Origin: Elusimicrobiota bacterium
GTDB lineage: Bacteria; Elusimicrobiota; Elusimicrobia; FEN-1173
Reading direction: 5' to 3'
DNA length: 64,000 nucleotides
NCBI GenBank assembly: GCA_016721625.1
Contig: JADKHR010000001.1
Coordinates: forward strand, 2,542,001-2,606,000
Shown: piece after piece, positions 34,452 through 44,241 of the stretch
Layout of the letters: every line of letters begins with the position of its first letter
Position numbering within the stretch: position 1 is the stretch's first letter
The notes under the pieces: model-generated
Databases searched by the model: none
Told to the model about the DNA's origin: nothing
What the model saw: only the letters and a program-made list of their open reading frames with translations
Program-made: the position numbers and the translations under genes

Positions 34452-36155
34452 TTGCTTTTTGATTTCTATTTTCCAGGACCCAGGGTTTTTTCCGGTTTCA
34501 ACGTGGGCGTTATCAGCGCGACGAAAAATCAGGTGGAGGACTTAAAAGAGGATATTGCAAAAGATTCACAAACGGTTCAGCCGGTCGATGTCGTCCTGTG
34601 GGTAAAGAGCATCGACCTCTTGAGGTCCGTTGGCAAAAATGTAGGGGGACCGGTTTTCGTAACGGGGTATTACGTGTCCGGCGATGGCGGCGGCTCCCTG
34701 TTTTATTGCGATCCGACCGACGTGGTGAGTTCCGATAATGGAGGGTCGGTTATCGTGGCGAATGACGGCGGGCGTTGGAAAGTTATTCACCAGGGGTTCC
34801 TCACCGCTCGCCAATGGGGGGCCCATGCCGATAACCATTCGGATGATGCCCCCTATTTTCAAGCCGGGATGGCGTGGTGCGGCGCCAAAGGCCTCCCGTT
34901 CAAAATAACAGCCGGACAATATGTTCTGGGCAGTCGGATCACCGTGGTCGGGCCCATTCAAATCGCGTCGGACGAATCCGCCCTCATTCGGTTCACCGAT
35001 CCCAATTCGTGCGGGTTCCTTTTCGATAACTCCGCGGGCGTGGAACAGTTGGCCAGCCTCCAGTTCCCCAGCCTGTTATCCCCGGCCGTCAACAGCTCTT
35101 TCTCCATTCCGGGTTATGGACCCACCACCTACACCTACGACCTAAATTCGCGGACCGGCCAGGCCATCGAGTTGCGCGGGAATTGCAATAGGCTCGCCGT
35201 TCGTCTGTTTTACGCGGCGGGATGGGAGTCGGGCATAAAAATTAACGCCACAAACACCGTTATGGCGAACCTGGACATTTCCGCCAACACCTTGGACTTT
35301 TGCAAATTTGGGGTTTGGTTGACAGGGACGGCTGGTGGCGTGATCAGCGGCGTTTCGTTTATCGCCAACACTCTGTGGGCTCAGTTTCCCTTCTACCTGG
35401 ACAGCACGAACATCCTCGTCAACCAATCCAAGTTCGAGGTGACGGGGGGCGCCTACGTCAATGAAGAATTCGGCGCCGGTGTGTATGGCGCCGCGACCAA
35501 TAACCAGGTCGATACCTGCAAGTTCATCATTCGTTGGTTGTATGCCGGCCATGCCGTCGACAGCACCGTCGGCGTCCCGGCCACCCTTCAGGTCCCCTAC
35601 CTTGCCGGGGCCGGGACGTCCAACGGGCAATTAACGGATGGAAATGCGACGGTCGGATACTGGACGGGGACCTTCTGTGAATTTGACATCGGCGCGGTGC
35701 TGGGCGTGCCGGGGGGGAGGGGCGGACAACTCCCCGTGGCGGGGGATGTCATACGGGTGAGGGATGCCGGGGGATACAACACCGTTCGTATCGCGCACGC
35801 CGACAACGTGGCGGCCGTGCCGATTCCGGTGTCGGCCGTGGTTGGAGAATCCAATTACAATGGGGGCGTGGGGGCGGCCCCGTTTAGCAAGGCCGTGCTA
35901 TGTTCGGCGGCGATTGGCGCTTTGCCCCCTGGGACGTCGGCCGTTTTTTACATGTACCACCAATGCCTCTCGTCGGCCAATGATAAACCGATCGGAGTGA
36001 CGGATATTGGGAACGGATTGAACGCGCAAGGAATATTGGCCGCGGCCCGCTGGCAGGGCTCCGCGAATAACCGCCAGATAGCGATTACCTTCACGAACCC
36101 AAGCACAGTGAAAACGACAGCGGCCGCCACCTATTTCTTTTGGGTTGAACTGTAG
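34452..36155 (+). CDS. Pectate-lyase-3/tail-spike-like beta-helix protein
   Basis: About 567 residues. The segment 'TARQWGAHADNHSDDAPYFQAGMAWCGAKGLPFKITAGQYVLGSRI' matches the opening of right-handed beta-helix proteins (Pectate_lyase_3, often phage tail spikes), followed by many short strands ('IELRGNCNRLAVRLFY', 'MANLDISANTLDFCKFGVWLTG'). It likely binds or cleaves polysaccharide. The start is unsure: TTG 34452 keeps the frame open, but ATG 34430 begins MKTKWSWFAF, a better secretion start, in another frame; two small compensating indels in T runs (34455-34459 and 34490-34495) would connect it. AT-richer than neighbours; lies inside the direct-repeat bracket. Confidence 0.72.
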   Translation: MLFDFYFPGPRVFSGFNVGVISATKNQVEDLKEDIAKDSQTVQPVDVVLWVKSIDLLRSVGKNVGGPVFVTGYYVSGDGGGSLFYCDPTDVVSSDNGGSVIVANDGGRWKVIHQGFLTARQWGAHADNHSDDAPYFQAGMAWCGAKGLPFKITAGQYVLGSRITVVGPIQIASDESALIRFTDPNSCGFLFDNSAGVEQLASLQFPSLLSPAVNSSFSIPGYGPTTYTYDLNSRTGQAIELRGNCNRLAVRLFYAAGWESGIKINATNTVMANLDISANTLDFCKFGVWLTGTAGGVISGVSFIANTLWAQFPFYLDSTNILVNQSKFEVTGGAYVNEEFGAGVYGAATNNQVDTCKFIIRWLYAGHAVDSTVGVPATLQVPYLAGAGTSNGQLTDGNATVGYWTGTFCEFDIGAVLGVPGGRGGQLPVAGDVIRVRDAGGYNTVRIAHADNVAAVPIPVSAVVGESNYNGGVGAAPFSKAVLCSAAIGALPPGTSAVFYMYHQCLSSANDKPIGVTDIGNGLNAQGILAAARWQGSANNRQIAITFTNPSTVKTTAAATYFFWVEL

Positions 36156-36167
36156 TGCCCAAGATCA

Positions 36168-36184
36168 GGGGACGCCCTAAATAA
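36168..36184 (+). repeat. 17-bp direct repeat, right copy
   Basis: Second copy of GGGGACGCCCTAAATAA, 13 bases after the beta-helix gene, followed by TTAAACC. Together with 33201-33217 it encloses 2.95 kb of atypical DNA. Confidence 0.7.
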
Positions 36185-36290
36185 TTAAACCTTTCCGGTT
36201 GAATGAGAAAGAAGACGGCGGGGCAGAGGTTCGTGGAGGAGCTTGCCGGAGGCTGGCGTTCGACGGTAAATTTTAAACAATAAATTTTTC

Positions 36291-36319
36291 TTGACCTTCG
36301 TGGATGGATATCCTAAACT
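36291..36319 (+). promoter_or_regulatory. Promoter for rplM-rpsI
   Basis: TTGACC (36291-36296), 17 bases, TAAACT (36314-36319), then 7 bases to the ATG at 36327. There is no Shine-Dalgarno site, so rplM is probably translated from a leaderless mRNA. Confidence 0.7.
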
Positions 36320-36326
36320 CTCGCCC

Positions 36327-36815
36327 ATGTTCGCAGCACATACCAAATTTCCCAAGTCTTCCGAAGTCGTCCGCCGCTGGCATTTGGTGGACGCCGACGG
36401 CGTGTCTCTCGGGCGACTGGCGGCGCTGAGCGCCGGCCTGTTGCGCGGCAAAGGCAAGACTACTTTTTCTTCCCATGTGGATCAAGGGGACGGCGTGGTG
36501 GTCGTCAACGCCTCCAAGGTTGTTTTGACCGGGGACAAGAAAGTTCAAAAAATGGATTTCCGGGCCTCCGGTTTTCGCGGGGGGCAGACCCTCACCCCGT
36601 ACGGACGTCTTTTGGAACAGAAACCCGAGCGTGCCGTTGAATTGGCGGTGAGCGGGATGCTCCCTAAGAACCGCCTCCGGTCCCGTTTCATGCGACGCTT
36701 GAAAGTTTTTCGCGCGGGAGACGGGGCGGTTCATTACCCGACCGCCGTGGCCGTGGACACGAAAAACCCGAAAATTAAATCCGGCGGCCCCTACGTTTTG
36801 GCCGCCGTTAAATAA
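36327..36815 (+). CDS. rplM: 50S ribosomal protein L13
   Basis: Early-assembly protein of the large subunit. 162 residues, slightly longer than most because of an N-terminal (MFAAHTKFPKSSEVVRRW) and a C-terminal extension after 'RLKVFRAGDGAVHY'. Core blocks: 'WHLVDADGVSLGRLAALSAGLLRGKGKTTF', 'GDGVVVVNASKVVLTGDKKVQKMDFRASGFRGG', 'AVELAVSGMLPKNRLRSRFMRRLKVF'. ATG 36327 is chosen because it starts the family N-terminus; a TTG in frame at 36291 is the -35 box itself. rpsI follows after 22 bases, the standard pair. Confidence 0.96.
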   Translation: MFAAHTKFPKSSEVVRRWHLVDADGVSLGRLAALSAGLLRGKGKTTFSSHVDQGDGVVVVNASKVVLTGDKKVQKMDFRASGFRGGQTLTPYGRLLEQKPERAVELAVSGMLPKNRLRSRFMRRLKVFRAGDGAVHYPTAVAVDTKNPKIKSGGPYVLAAVK

Positions 36816-36837
36816 CCCCTTCTAAAAGGCTCCTCCG

Positions 36838-37257
36838 ATGACTGAAGACACGCTCGAAATCACCCGTCAAAAGCCCCTGTGGGCCACCGGCCGACGCAAA
36901 ACAGCGGTGGCCCGCGTGCGCGTTGTTCCTGGGGAAGGTCGCCTGGTGGTGAACGGCAAAACCGTCGAGGGGTTCTTCGGCGGGAACGAGCGGCAGAAAG
37001 CGTCCGTTTTGGCCCCTTTCCACATTGCCAAGACCCTGGCGGCTTTCGACCTTTTTATCAGCACCTCCGGCGGCGGCCTCACGGGCCAAGCCGAGGCCAT
37101 TCGGCTCGGAATCTCCCGCGCCATGGTCGAGATGGACCCAAAACTTCGCACCGCGCTCCGCGCCAAGGGGTTTCTCACCCGCGATCCGCGCGAAGTGGAG
37201 CGAAAGAAATCCGGGCAACCCAAAGCTCGGAAGCGCTACCAGCACTCGAAGCGCTGA
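36838..37257 (+). CDS. rpsI: 30S ribosomal protein S9
   Basis: Small-subunit head protein whose C-terminal tail reaches the P-site tRNA. 139 residues: 'ATGRRKTAVARVRVVPGEGRLVVNG', 'FHIAKTLAAFDLFISTSGGGLTGQAEAIRLGISRAMVEM', and the conserved tail 'LRAKGFLTRDPREVERKKSGQPKARKRYQHSKR' ending in KR. Co-transcribed with rplM from the promoter at 36291. Confidence 0.97.
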   Translation: MTEDTLEITRQKPLWATGRRKTAVARVRVVPGEGRLVVNGKTVEGFFGGNERQKASVLAPFHIAKTLAAFDLFISTSGGGLTGQAEAIRLGISRAMVEMDPKLRTALRAKGFLTRDPREVERKKSGQPKARKRYQHSKR

Positions 37258-37296
37258 TCGAATTCCGGCTCCTTTGGCCGGATCTCCCTTCATCCC

Positions 37297-38481
37297 ATGT
37301 CCGCGTTGACCCTTCTATCGAGGGCGGAATCTTTATTGGCCAAGGACCAGTGGGCCGGGGCCCATTCTCTTCTGGTTCGCGTCCTCCCGCTGTCCACCGA
37401 CCCTTTCCTGAAAGCGGAGATCCTTCAAAAAGACGCCGAGGCTCTTCGGGCCTTGGGGCGGTTTCGGGAGGCTCTGGTGGGTTACCGACGGGCCGCAAAC
37501 CTATACCGAAAGCTCAACATCCCCTCTGAACGGCTCCAAACCATTTTTGGGATCAGCGCCTGTCTCCGTATTTTGGGCCGATATGAAGAAGCGGAAAGCT
37601 TGTGGGCCCCATTTGAACGGGAAACATTTTCGCGCTCCGCCCTTTCCGAGATCGAACTGGAGCGAGCCCTGGTGGCCCGCGGCCAAGGCCATTTTTTGGA
37701 GGCGCGGCGACGGATGGGCCGGGCGGTTCTCCACCTGGCCCAGCGGAAAGAGTGGGGACCCCTTCAACACGCCTATTGGATTTTGGGCGGGCTCGAACGT
37801 TTTTCAGGCCACTTCCCGGAGGCTTTGAAGGCCTTCGACCAGGCGGTCCGCCTGGCGCGGCGAACAAAGGATCTTTCCTCCGAAGCGTTCGCGCTCTGCG
37901 GCCTGGCCGGCGTGCAACGGGTGGTGGGGCGGGACCAGGCTTCGCTCGCCAACTACGCCGAAGCCCACAGGCTCCTGACAAAAATCGGCGATCCCTTCGG
38001 CCAAGCTTACGGGCTTTGCGGGCGGGCCAACGCTCACCGGGTTTTTGGGGACGCGGCCAAAACATTGCCCCTTTATCGTCAATCCGCCGCCCTGTATCGC
38101 CGGTTAGGGGACGCCAGCAGCGAAGGCTTCGCCTTCTGGGGGCTGGGGGGAAGTTTGCGGAGATTGCAACGTTTGCCTGAATCGCTCTCCGCTTATCGCC
38201 GCGCTCTGGCCCTTTTCATAAAATCCAAGGACGATCGGGGGGTGGTGATGGCCCATCTGGGCCTGGCCCGGTGGGCGGAGGCTGGCGGCCGGGAGGGAGA
38301 CGCGCTTTTATCGGCGGGACGCGGTTTGTCCGAGGCCCGACGGGCGCGGCTCCCCTACGAAACCGCTCTGGCCCGCTACGAAATCGGCCGGATCCGGCGG
38401 CCCACCCGTCCGCCCTACGCTCTTCTGCGCCCATTTGGCATCTCCCCCGCCGTCCTCCGCCGATGGCGGGACATTCCATAA
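37297..38481 (+). CDS. Cytoplasmic TPR-repeat protein
   Basis: 394 residues composed almost wholly of tetratricopeptide-like repeats of about 40 residues, e.g. 'DAEALRALGRFREALVGYRRAANLYRKL', 'YWILGGLERFSGHFPEALKAFDQAVRLARRT', 'GLAGVQRVVGRDQASLANYAEAHRLL', 'GGSLRRLQRLPESLSAYRRALALF'. No signal peptide and no catalytic motif, so a scaffold. The repeats with G-L-A/G starts and R/K ends resemble a degenerate set copied many times. It starts 39 bases after rpsI and may be read from the ribosomal promoter. Function unknown. Confidence 0.8.
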   Translation: MSALTLLSRAESLLAKDQWAGAHSLLVRVLPLSTDPFLKAEILQKDAEALRALGRFREALVGYRRAANLYRKLNIPSERLQTIFGISACLRILGRYEEAESLWAPFERETFSRSALSEIELERALVARGQGHFLEARRRMGRAVLHLAQRKEWGPLQHAYWILGGLERFSGHFPEALKAFDQAVRLARRTKDLSSEAFALCGLAGVQRVVGRDQASLANYAEAHRLLTKIGDPFGQAYGLCGRANAHRVFGDAAKTLPLYRQSAALYRRLGDASSEGFAFWGLGGSLRRLQRLPESLSAYRRALALFIKSKDDRGVVMAHLGLARWAEAGGREGDALLSAGRGLSEARRARLPYETALARYEIGRIRRPTRPPYALLRPFGISPAVLRRWRDIP

Positions 38482-38580
38482 GGAATCCCTCTGCCCCCGG
38501 CGGATCTTTTCCTGGGTGTGGGGGGAAGGGGCGATTCAACAAGCCACTCCTTGCCGGGCTCAAAAACCACCCCTCCCTGA

Positions 38581-38603
38581 CCCTCCCCTTGGCCAGGGGA
38601 GGG
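38581..38603. repeat. REP-like palindrome before the lysR gene
   Basis: CCCTCCCCT (38581-38589) pairs with AGGGGAGGG (38595-38603) around TGGCC, preceded by ACCCCTCCCTGA and followed by AAAATAG. Same style as the palindrome at 13371; it may also end transcription of the TPR gene. Confidence 0.55.
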
Positions 38604-38654
38604 AAAATAGAAACCGAGATCGACGTCTTCATTCTTCGGGGGGCGGCGGGGGGA

Positions 38655-38683
38655 TTGATGTATTAGTTAAACTTATGTAGAAT
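38655..38683 (+). promoter_or_regulatory. Promoter of lysR-gltBD in AT-rich region
   Basis: TTGATG (38655-38660), 17 bases, TAGAAT (38678-38683). The spacer holds AGTTAAACT, near-palindromic and possibly a regulator site. The leader carries a 13-codon frame (38697-38738) reading MKKMYTYQVLDAD that overlaps the lysR start. Confidence 0.6.
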
Positions 38684-38727
38684 TATTCCTCTATTTATGA
38701 AAAAAATGTACACTTACCAGGTCTTGG

Positions 38728-39645
38728 ATGCAGATTGAGACGCTGAAGCTCTTTTGCGACGTGGCCCGTCTGGGCAGTTTTTCCCGCTCGGCTGAAATCC
38801 ACAAAGTGACGCAGTCCTCGGCCAGCCAGGCCGTTCACGGCCTGGAGGCGGGGCTGGGCGTTTCCCTGATCGACCGGTCGCGCCGCCCCTGGCGGCTGAC
38901 GGCGGCCGGACGGGTTTTCTACGACGGCTGTCGGGACGTGGTGGAGCGTTACGAGGGGCTGGAACGGCGGGTTCGGCGGTCGGAGGGGTCGGCCGAAGTG
39001 CGCGTGGCGGCCATCTATTCCGCGGGTCTCCGCCACTTAAGAGAATTCGTCGACACCTTTTTAAAAGAGCATCCGGGGGCGCGGGTTCATCTGGATTATC
39101 TCCATCCGGACCGCGTTCTGGAAGCGGTTCGCGAGGGGGGGGCGGATCTGGGTCTGGTCTCTTTTCCTCGGGCGGGCCGCGACGTGGACGTGATCGCCTG
39201 GCGGGAAGAGCCCATGGTTCTGGTCTGCTCCTCGTCCCATCCTTTGGCGAAAAGTCGGGACGTCGACCCCGCTCGGCTGGACGGACAGTCCTTTGTGGCA
39301 TTTGATCGCGGGCTGGTGATGCGGCGGGGAGTGGACCGGTTTTTGAAGAAGCGCGGTGTGGGGGTGCGGGTGGCTTTGGAGTTCGATAATATCGAGGCCA
39401 TCAAGCAGGCCGTGGAGATCGGATCGGGCGTTTCCATACTCCCCGAGCCGACGGTGGACCGTGAGGTCCGGGCCGGGACGTTGGCGGCGGTTCCTCTCAA
39501 AGGGGGACGTTTTTTCCGCCCCCTGGGTATTCTTCGGCGGCGCGGGCGCCCGGCGCCGCCCATGGTGAAAGAATTCGAGCGTTGTCTCAGGCTGGATGGC
39601 ATGAAACGGTTTGCAGGTCCGAAAGGAAAGGGGACGCCACGGTGA
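38728..39645 (+). CDS. LysR-family transcriptional regulator, likely of glutamate synthase
   Basis: 305 residues, standard LysR length. N-terminal winged helix-turn-helix: 'METLKLFCDVARLGSFSRSAEIHKVTQSSASQAVHGLEAGLGVSLIDR'-type pattern with the recognition helix at about 30-48; C-terminal periplasmic-binding-like effector domain from about 90 ('RVAAIYSAGLRHLREFVDTFLKEHPGARVHLDYL', 'ADLGLVSFPRAG', 'IKQAVEIGSGVSILPEPTV'). Its stop overlaps the gltB GTG (GTGA), so it is in the same transcript as its probable target, a GltC-like arrangement; here the genes are co-directional rather than divergent, implying autoregulation with gltBD. Confidence 0.92.
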   Translation: MQIETLKLFCDVARLGSFSRSAEIHKVTQSSASQAVHGLEAGLGVSLIDRSRRPWRLTAAGRVFYDGCRDVVERYEGLERRVRRSEGSAEVRVAAIYSAGLRHLREFVDTFLKEHPGARVHLDYLHPDRVLEAVREGGADLGLVSFPRAGRDVDVIAWREEPMVLVCSSSHPLAKSRDVDPARLDGQSFVAFDRGLVMRRGVDRFLKKRGVGVRVALEFDNIEAIKQAVEIGSGVSILPEPTVDREVRAGTLAAVPLKGGRFFRPLGILRRRGRPAPPMVKEFERCLRLDGMKRFAGPKGKGTPR

Positions 39646-42600
39646 ACATACGAAACGCAGTTCCTCAAAAACAGGGGTTATACGATCCCGCCTTTGAACA
39701 CGACGCCTGCGGCATCGGGTTCGTCGTTAACATCAAAGGAAAAAAATCCCACCAAATCGTCGCCCAATCCCTGGAGGTTCTGAACAATTTAAACCACCGC
39801 GGCGCCTGCGGGTGTGAAGCCAACACGGGCGACGGCGCGGGCATCCTGATTCAGCTCCCCCACGCGTTTTTGGTCAAGGCGGCCGCCGCCGATAAAATCG
39901 TTCTTCCCTCGCCCGGCCATTACGGCGTCGGCATGATATTTTTCCCCCGGGACGAGAAAGCCCGGAAAGAGGCCGAGGCGCGGTTTGAGAAAATCGTGGC
40001 CGAGGAGGGTCAGGTCTTTTTGGGATGGCGCACGGTTCCCACGAATAATGCCGCCCTGGGCCGGACGGCCCAAGCCGGGGAGCCTTTCATCCGGCAGGCG
40101 TTCCTAGGACGGGCCAAGTCGGTCAAAGACGAGGCGGCCTTCGAGCGCGCGCTCTACCTGATCCGGAAACGCGCCGAGCACGGCATTCAATTTCCGAACG
40201 AGGCCGGGTCCAACCGGTTTTACATTCCCAGCCTCAGCTCCCGCACCATCGTTTACAAAGGGATGCTGTTGGCCAGCCAGATGGAGGAGTATTACCCGGA
40301 GCTGAAGGACCCCTCCTTGACGTCCGCTTTGGCGCTTGTTCACTCCCGCTTTTCCACCAACACGTTCCCCAACTGGAACCGGGCGCACCCCTACCGATAC
40401 ATCATCCATAACGGCGAGATCAACACTCTCCGCGGCAACATCAACTGGATGCACGCCCGCCAGTCGATGATGAAGTCCGAGGTTTTCGGCGATGACTTGA
40501 AAAGGCTCCTTCCCGTGATCGATACGGACGGGTCCGACTCCGCCATGTTCTACAACTGCTTGGAGTTTTTAGTATTGGCCGGGCGGAGTTTGCCCCACGC
40601 CATGATGATGATGATCCCCGAACCCTGGGCGAACCACGAAAGCATGTCCGAGGAGAAAAAGGCGTTCTACGAATACCACGCCTGCTTGATGGAGCCCTGG
40701 GACGGGCCCGCCTCCATCGGGTTCACCGACGGGGTCCGCGTCGGCGCCGTGCTCGACCGCAACGGCCTGCGCCCGTCCCGATATGTCGTGACCAAGGACG
40801 ACGTGGTGGTGTTGGCCAGCGAAGTGGGGGTGTTGGACATCGCCCCCGAACGTGTGCTCCAAAAAGGTCGCCTTCAGCCCGGCCGGATGCTGTTGATCGA
40901 TACGGAACAGGGCCGCATCATTTCCGACGACGAGATTAAGAAAACCGTGGCGTCCGAGCATCCCTACCGGGAATGGCTCGAAAAAAACAGGATCGCCTTG
41001 GAAGATCTTCTGGACCAGGACAAACCGGTCCATGAGGAGCATAGCACGGCGTTCTCCAGCGGCAACAGGCCTTCGGGTACAGCTACGAGGACCTGCGGGT
41101 CGTGATGGAGCCCATGGCCCGGAACGGGGTGGAGCCCGTGGGCGCCATGGGGACGGACACGCCCCTGGCCGTCCTTTCCGACAAGCCCCAACTTCTGCCC
41201 AACTATTTCAAACAGCTTTTCGCCCAGGTGACAAACCCGCCCATCGATTGCATCCGGGAAGAGATCGTCACCTCGGCCGCCACCGCCATCGGCGGCGAGC
41301 GGAACATTCTCCAACCGACCCCCGAGAGTTGCCGGTTGATCGAACTGAAAAGCCCGATCCTCACCAACGAGCAGTTGGAAAAACTCCGTCACGTGAAAGA
41401 GCCGGGGTTCCGGGCCGTGACTTTGCCGATCCTGTTCGATCCCCTGGGCGGGGGCCCCGCCTTGAAGAAGGCCTTGGACGACCTTTTCGCCGATGCGGAT
41501 AAAGCGGTGGCGGGTGGGGTGAACATCCTTGTGCTGTCGGACCGGGGCATTGGTCCGAAGAAGGCGCCGATCCCGGCGCTCCTGGCCGTGGCCGGGTTAC
41601 ACCACGACATGATCCGGAAGGGCACCCGCATGAAAGTGGGGCTTGTTCTGGAGTCCGGGGAGCCGCGGGAAACCCACCATTTCGCCGTGCTGTTGGGCTA
41701 CGGAATGGGGGCCGTCAACCCCTATCTGGCCTACGAGACCATCGACGACATGATCCGCCAGGGGATGTTGTTGGACATCGACCACAAAACCGCCGTCAAA
41801 AATTACGTCAAGGCGGCCACCAAAGGTGTGGTCAAAACTATTTCCAAGATGGGGATTTCCACCATCCAAAGTTACGGCGGGGCCCAAATTTTCGAGGCCG
41901 TGGGGTTGAATCAGGAGGTGGTGGACCGTTATTTCACCGGGACTCCCTCCCGCGTCGCCGGGGTCGGGTTGGACGTGATCGCCGAGGAGGCCCGTCGAAG
42001 GCACCACCGCGCCTTCCCGAATATTCAAACGGACGGGCAGGCCCTGGACGTGGGCGGAAATTACCAGTGGCGGAAAGAAGGCGAGAATCATCTTTTCAAC
42101 CCCGAGTCCATCCATCGGCTCCAGACCGCCTGCCGGACCAACCGCTACGATATGTACCAGAGCTACGCCGCTCTGATCAACGACCAGTCGAAGACCCATT
42201 ACACGCTCCGGGGACTCCTGGATCTCAAGCCGGCCGGACGGCCGATCCCGATCGACGAGTGGAATCGGTCGACGCGATTTTGAAACGGTTCAAGACCGGC
42301 GCCATGAGTTACGGGTCGATCTCCCAAGAGGCCCACGAGTCCCTGGCCATCGCCATGAACCGCGTGGGGGGGAAGTCCAATACCGGGGAAGGGGGCGAGG
42401 ATCCCGAGCGATACAAGCTTCTTCCCAACGGCGACTCCAAAAACAGCGCCATCAAACAAGTGGCGTCCGGTCGGTTCGGCGTGACGAGCTTGTATTTGGT
42501 CAACGCCAAGGAAATCCAAATCAAGATGGCCCAGGGCGCCAAGCCCGGGGAAGGCGGCCAGTTGCCGGGAACCAAGGTTTACCCCTGGGTGGCCCGCACC

Positions 42601-44241
42601 CGCCACACGACGGCGGGCGTCGGTTTGATTTCGCCCCCGCCGCACCATGACATCTATTCCATCGAGGATTTGGCGGAGTTGATCCACGATTTAAAAAACG
42701 CCAACACCGCCGCCCGCATCAGCGTCAAACTGGTGGCGGAGGTGGGTGTCGGCACCGTGGCCGCCGGGGTGGCCAAGGCCCACGCGGACGTCGTTTTGAT
42801 TTCCGGGTTCGACGGCGGGACGGGGGCTTCCCCCCAATCCTCCATCAAACACGCGGGTTTGCCCTGGGAATTGGGGTTGGCGGAAACCCACCAAACCCTC
42901 GTGTTGAACAATCTGCGGAGTCGAATCACGGTGGAGACGGACGGGCAGTTGAAGACCGGTCGGGACATGGTGATCGCCGCGCTCCTGGGGGCGGAAGAGT
43001 TCGGGTTCGCCACCGCCCCTCTGGTGGTATTGGGGTGCGTCATGATGCGGGTGTGCCATTTGAACACCTGCCCGGTGGGGGTCGCCACCCAGGATCCAAA
43101 ACTGCGAAAAAAATTCACGGGCGATCCGGCCCATGTGGTGAACTTCATGCGGTTCGTCGCCCAGGAGGCCCGGGAGCTCATGGCGCAAATGGGGTTCCGA
43201 ACGATCAACGAGATGGTGGGCCGGGTGGACCGCTTGGAGGCCCGGAAGGCCGTGGACCACTGGAAAGCCAAGGGGCTGGATTTTTCCAATATCCTCTTCG
43301 CTCCGGTGGCGGGGCCCGAGGTCGGCCGTTATCGGCAAATGGACCAGGACCACGGTTTGGACGATTCCCTGGATCGGAAGGTTCTCATGGAACTTTGCAA
43401 ACCGGCCCTGGAGCGCGGGGAGAAGGTCAAAGCCCGGGTGCCTGTTCGGAATCGAAACCGGGTGGTGGGCACCCAGGTGGGAAGCGAACTGACCAGGCGG
43501 CACGGCGCCAAGGGGTTGCCCGACGATACCATTGAGCTCACGTTTCATGGGTCCGCCGGCCAAAGCTTTGGCGCCTTCATTCCGCGGGGAATGACCCTGA
43601 CGCTGGAAGGGGACGCCAACGATTATTTCGGCAAAGGGCTTTCGGGCGGGAAACTGATCCTCACGCCCCCGCTCGCGGCGGGATACGTGCCCGAAGAGAA
43701 CATCATCGTCGGCAACGTGGCGTTTTATGGGGCCACGTCGGGCGAAGCCTACATCCGTGGTTTGGCGGGGGAGCGGTTCGCCGTTCGAAACTCCGGTGTG
43801 CACGCGGTGGTCGAAGGGGTGGGCGACCACGCTTGCGAATACATGACGGGCGGGCGCGTGGTCGTTTTGGGGCCCACGGGGCGCAACTTCGGCGCCGGGA
43901 TGACCGGCGGCGTGGCGTACGTGTGGGACGCGGCCGGCGATTTCAAAAAGAAGGTCAACAAAGAGATGGTGGAGATCGAGCCCATGGAGGAAGAGGACGT
44001 TCAGGAAGTCCACGGGCTATTGGTCAAACATCTTCTCCACACCACGAGCACCGTGGCCAAGCAAATTTTGGAGGAAGGGCCCTCTTTGATCCGGACCTTC
44101 GTCAAGATTATGCCCAAGGACTACAAGCGCATGATTTCCACGATCAAAAAGATGCATCAGGCCGGCATGACGGGGGAACAGGCTATCATGGCTGCCTTCG
44201 AAGAAAATGCCCGCGACACGTCCCGCGTGGGAGGAAATTAA
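39642..44241 (+). CDS. gltB: Glutamate synthase large subunit, two frameshifts
   Basis: Makes glutamate from glutamine and 2-oxoglutarate with GltD. About 1533 residues if repaired. The glutaminase domain has the Cys nucleophile in 'FEHDACGIGFVVNI', 'LNNLNHRGACGCEANTGDGAGILIQ' and 'NGEINTLRGNINWMHARQ'; the central domain 'GGVNILVLSDRG', the FMN/synthase domain 'KTGAMSYGSISQEAHESLAIAMNRVGGKSNTGEGGED', Fe-S cysteines in 'MRVCHLNTCPVGVATQ', and the C-terminal GXGXG helix ('GEAYIRGLAGERFAVRNSG'). Frames change near 41045 and at 42258-42261; adding one base at each (ACGG to ACCGG; GAGTGG to GAGGTGG) restores the family sequence exactly. GTG start overlaps lysR. Confidence 0.93.
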
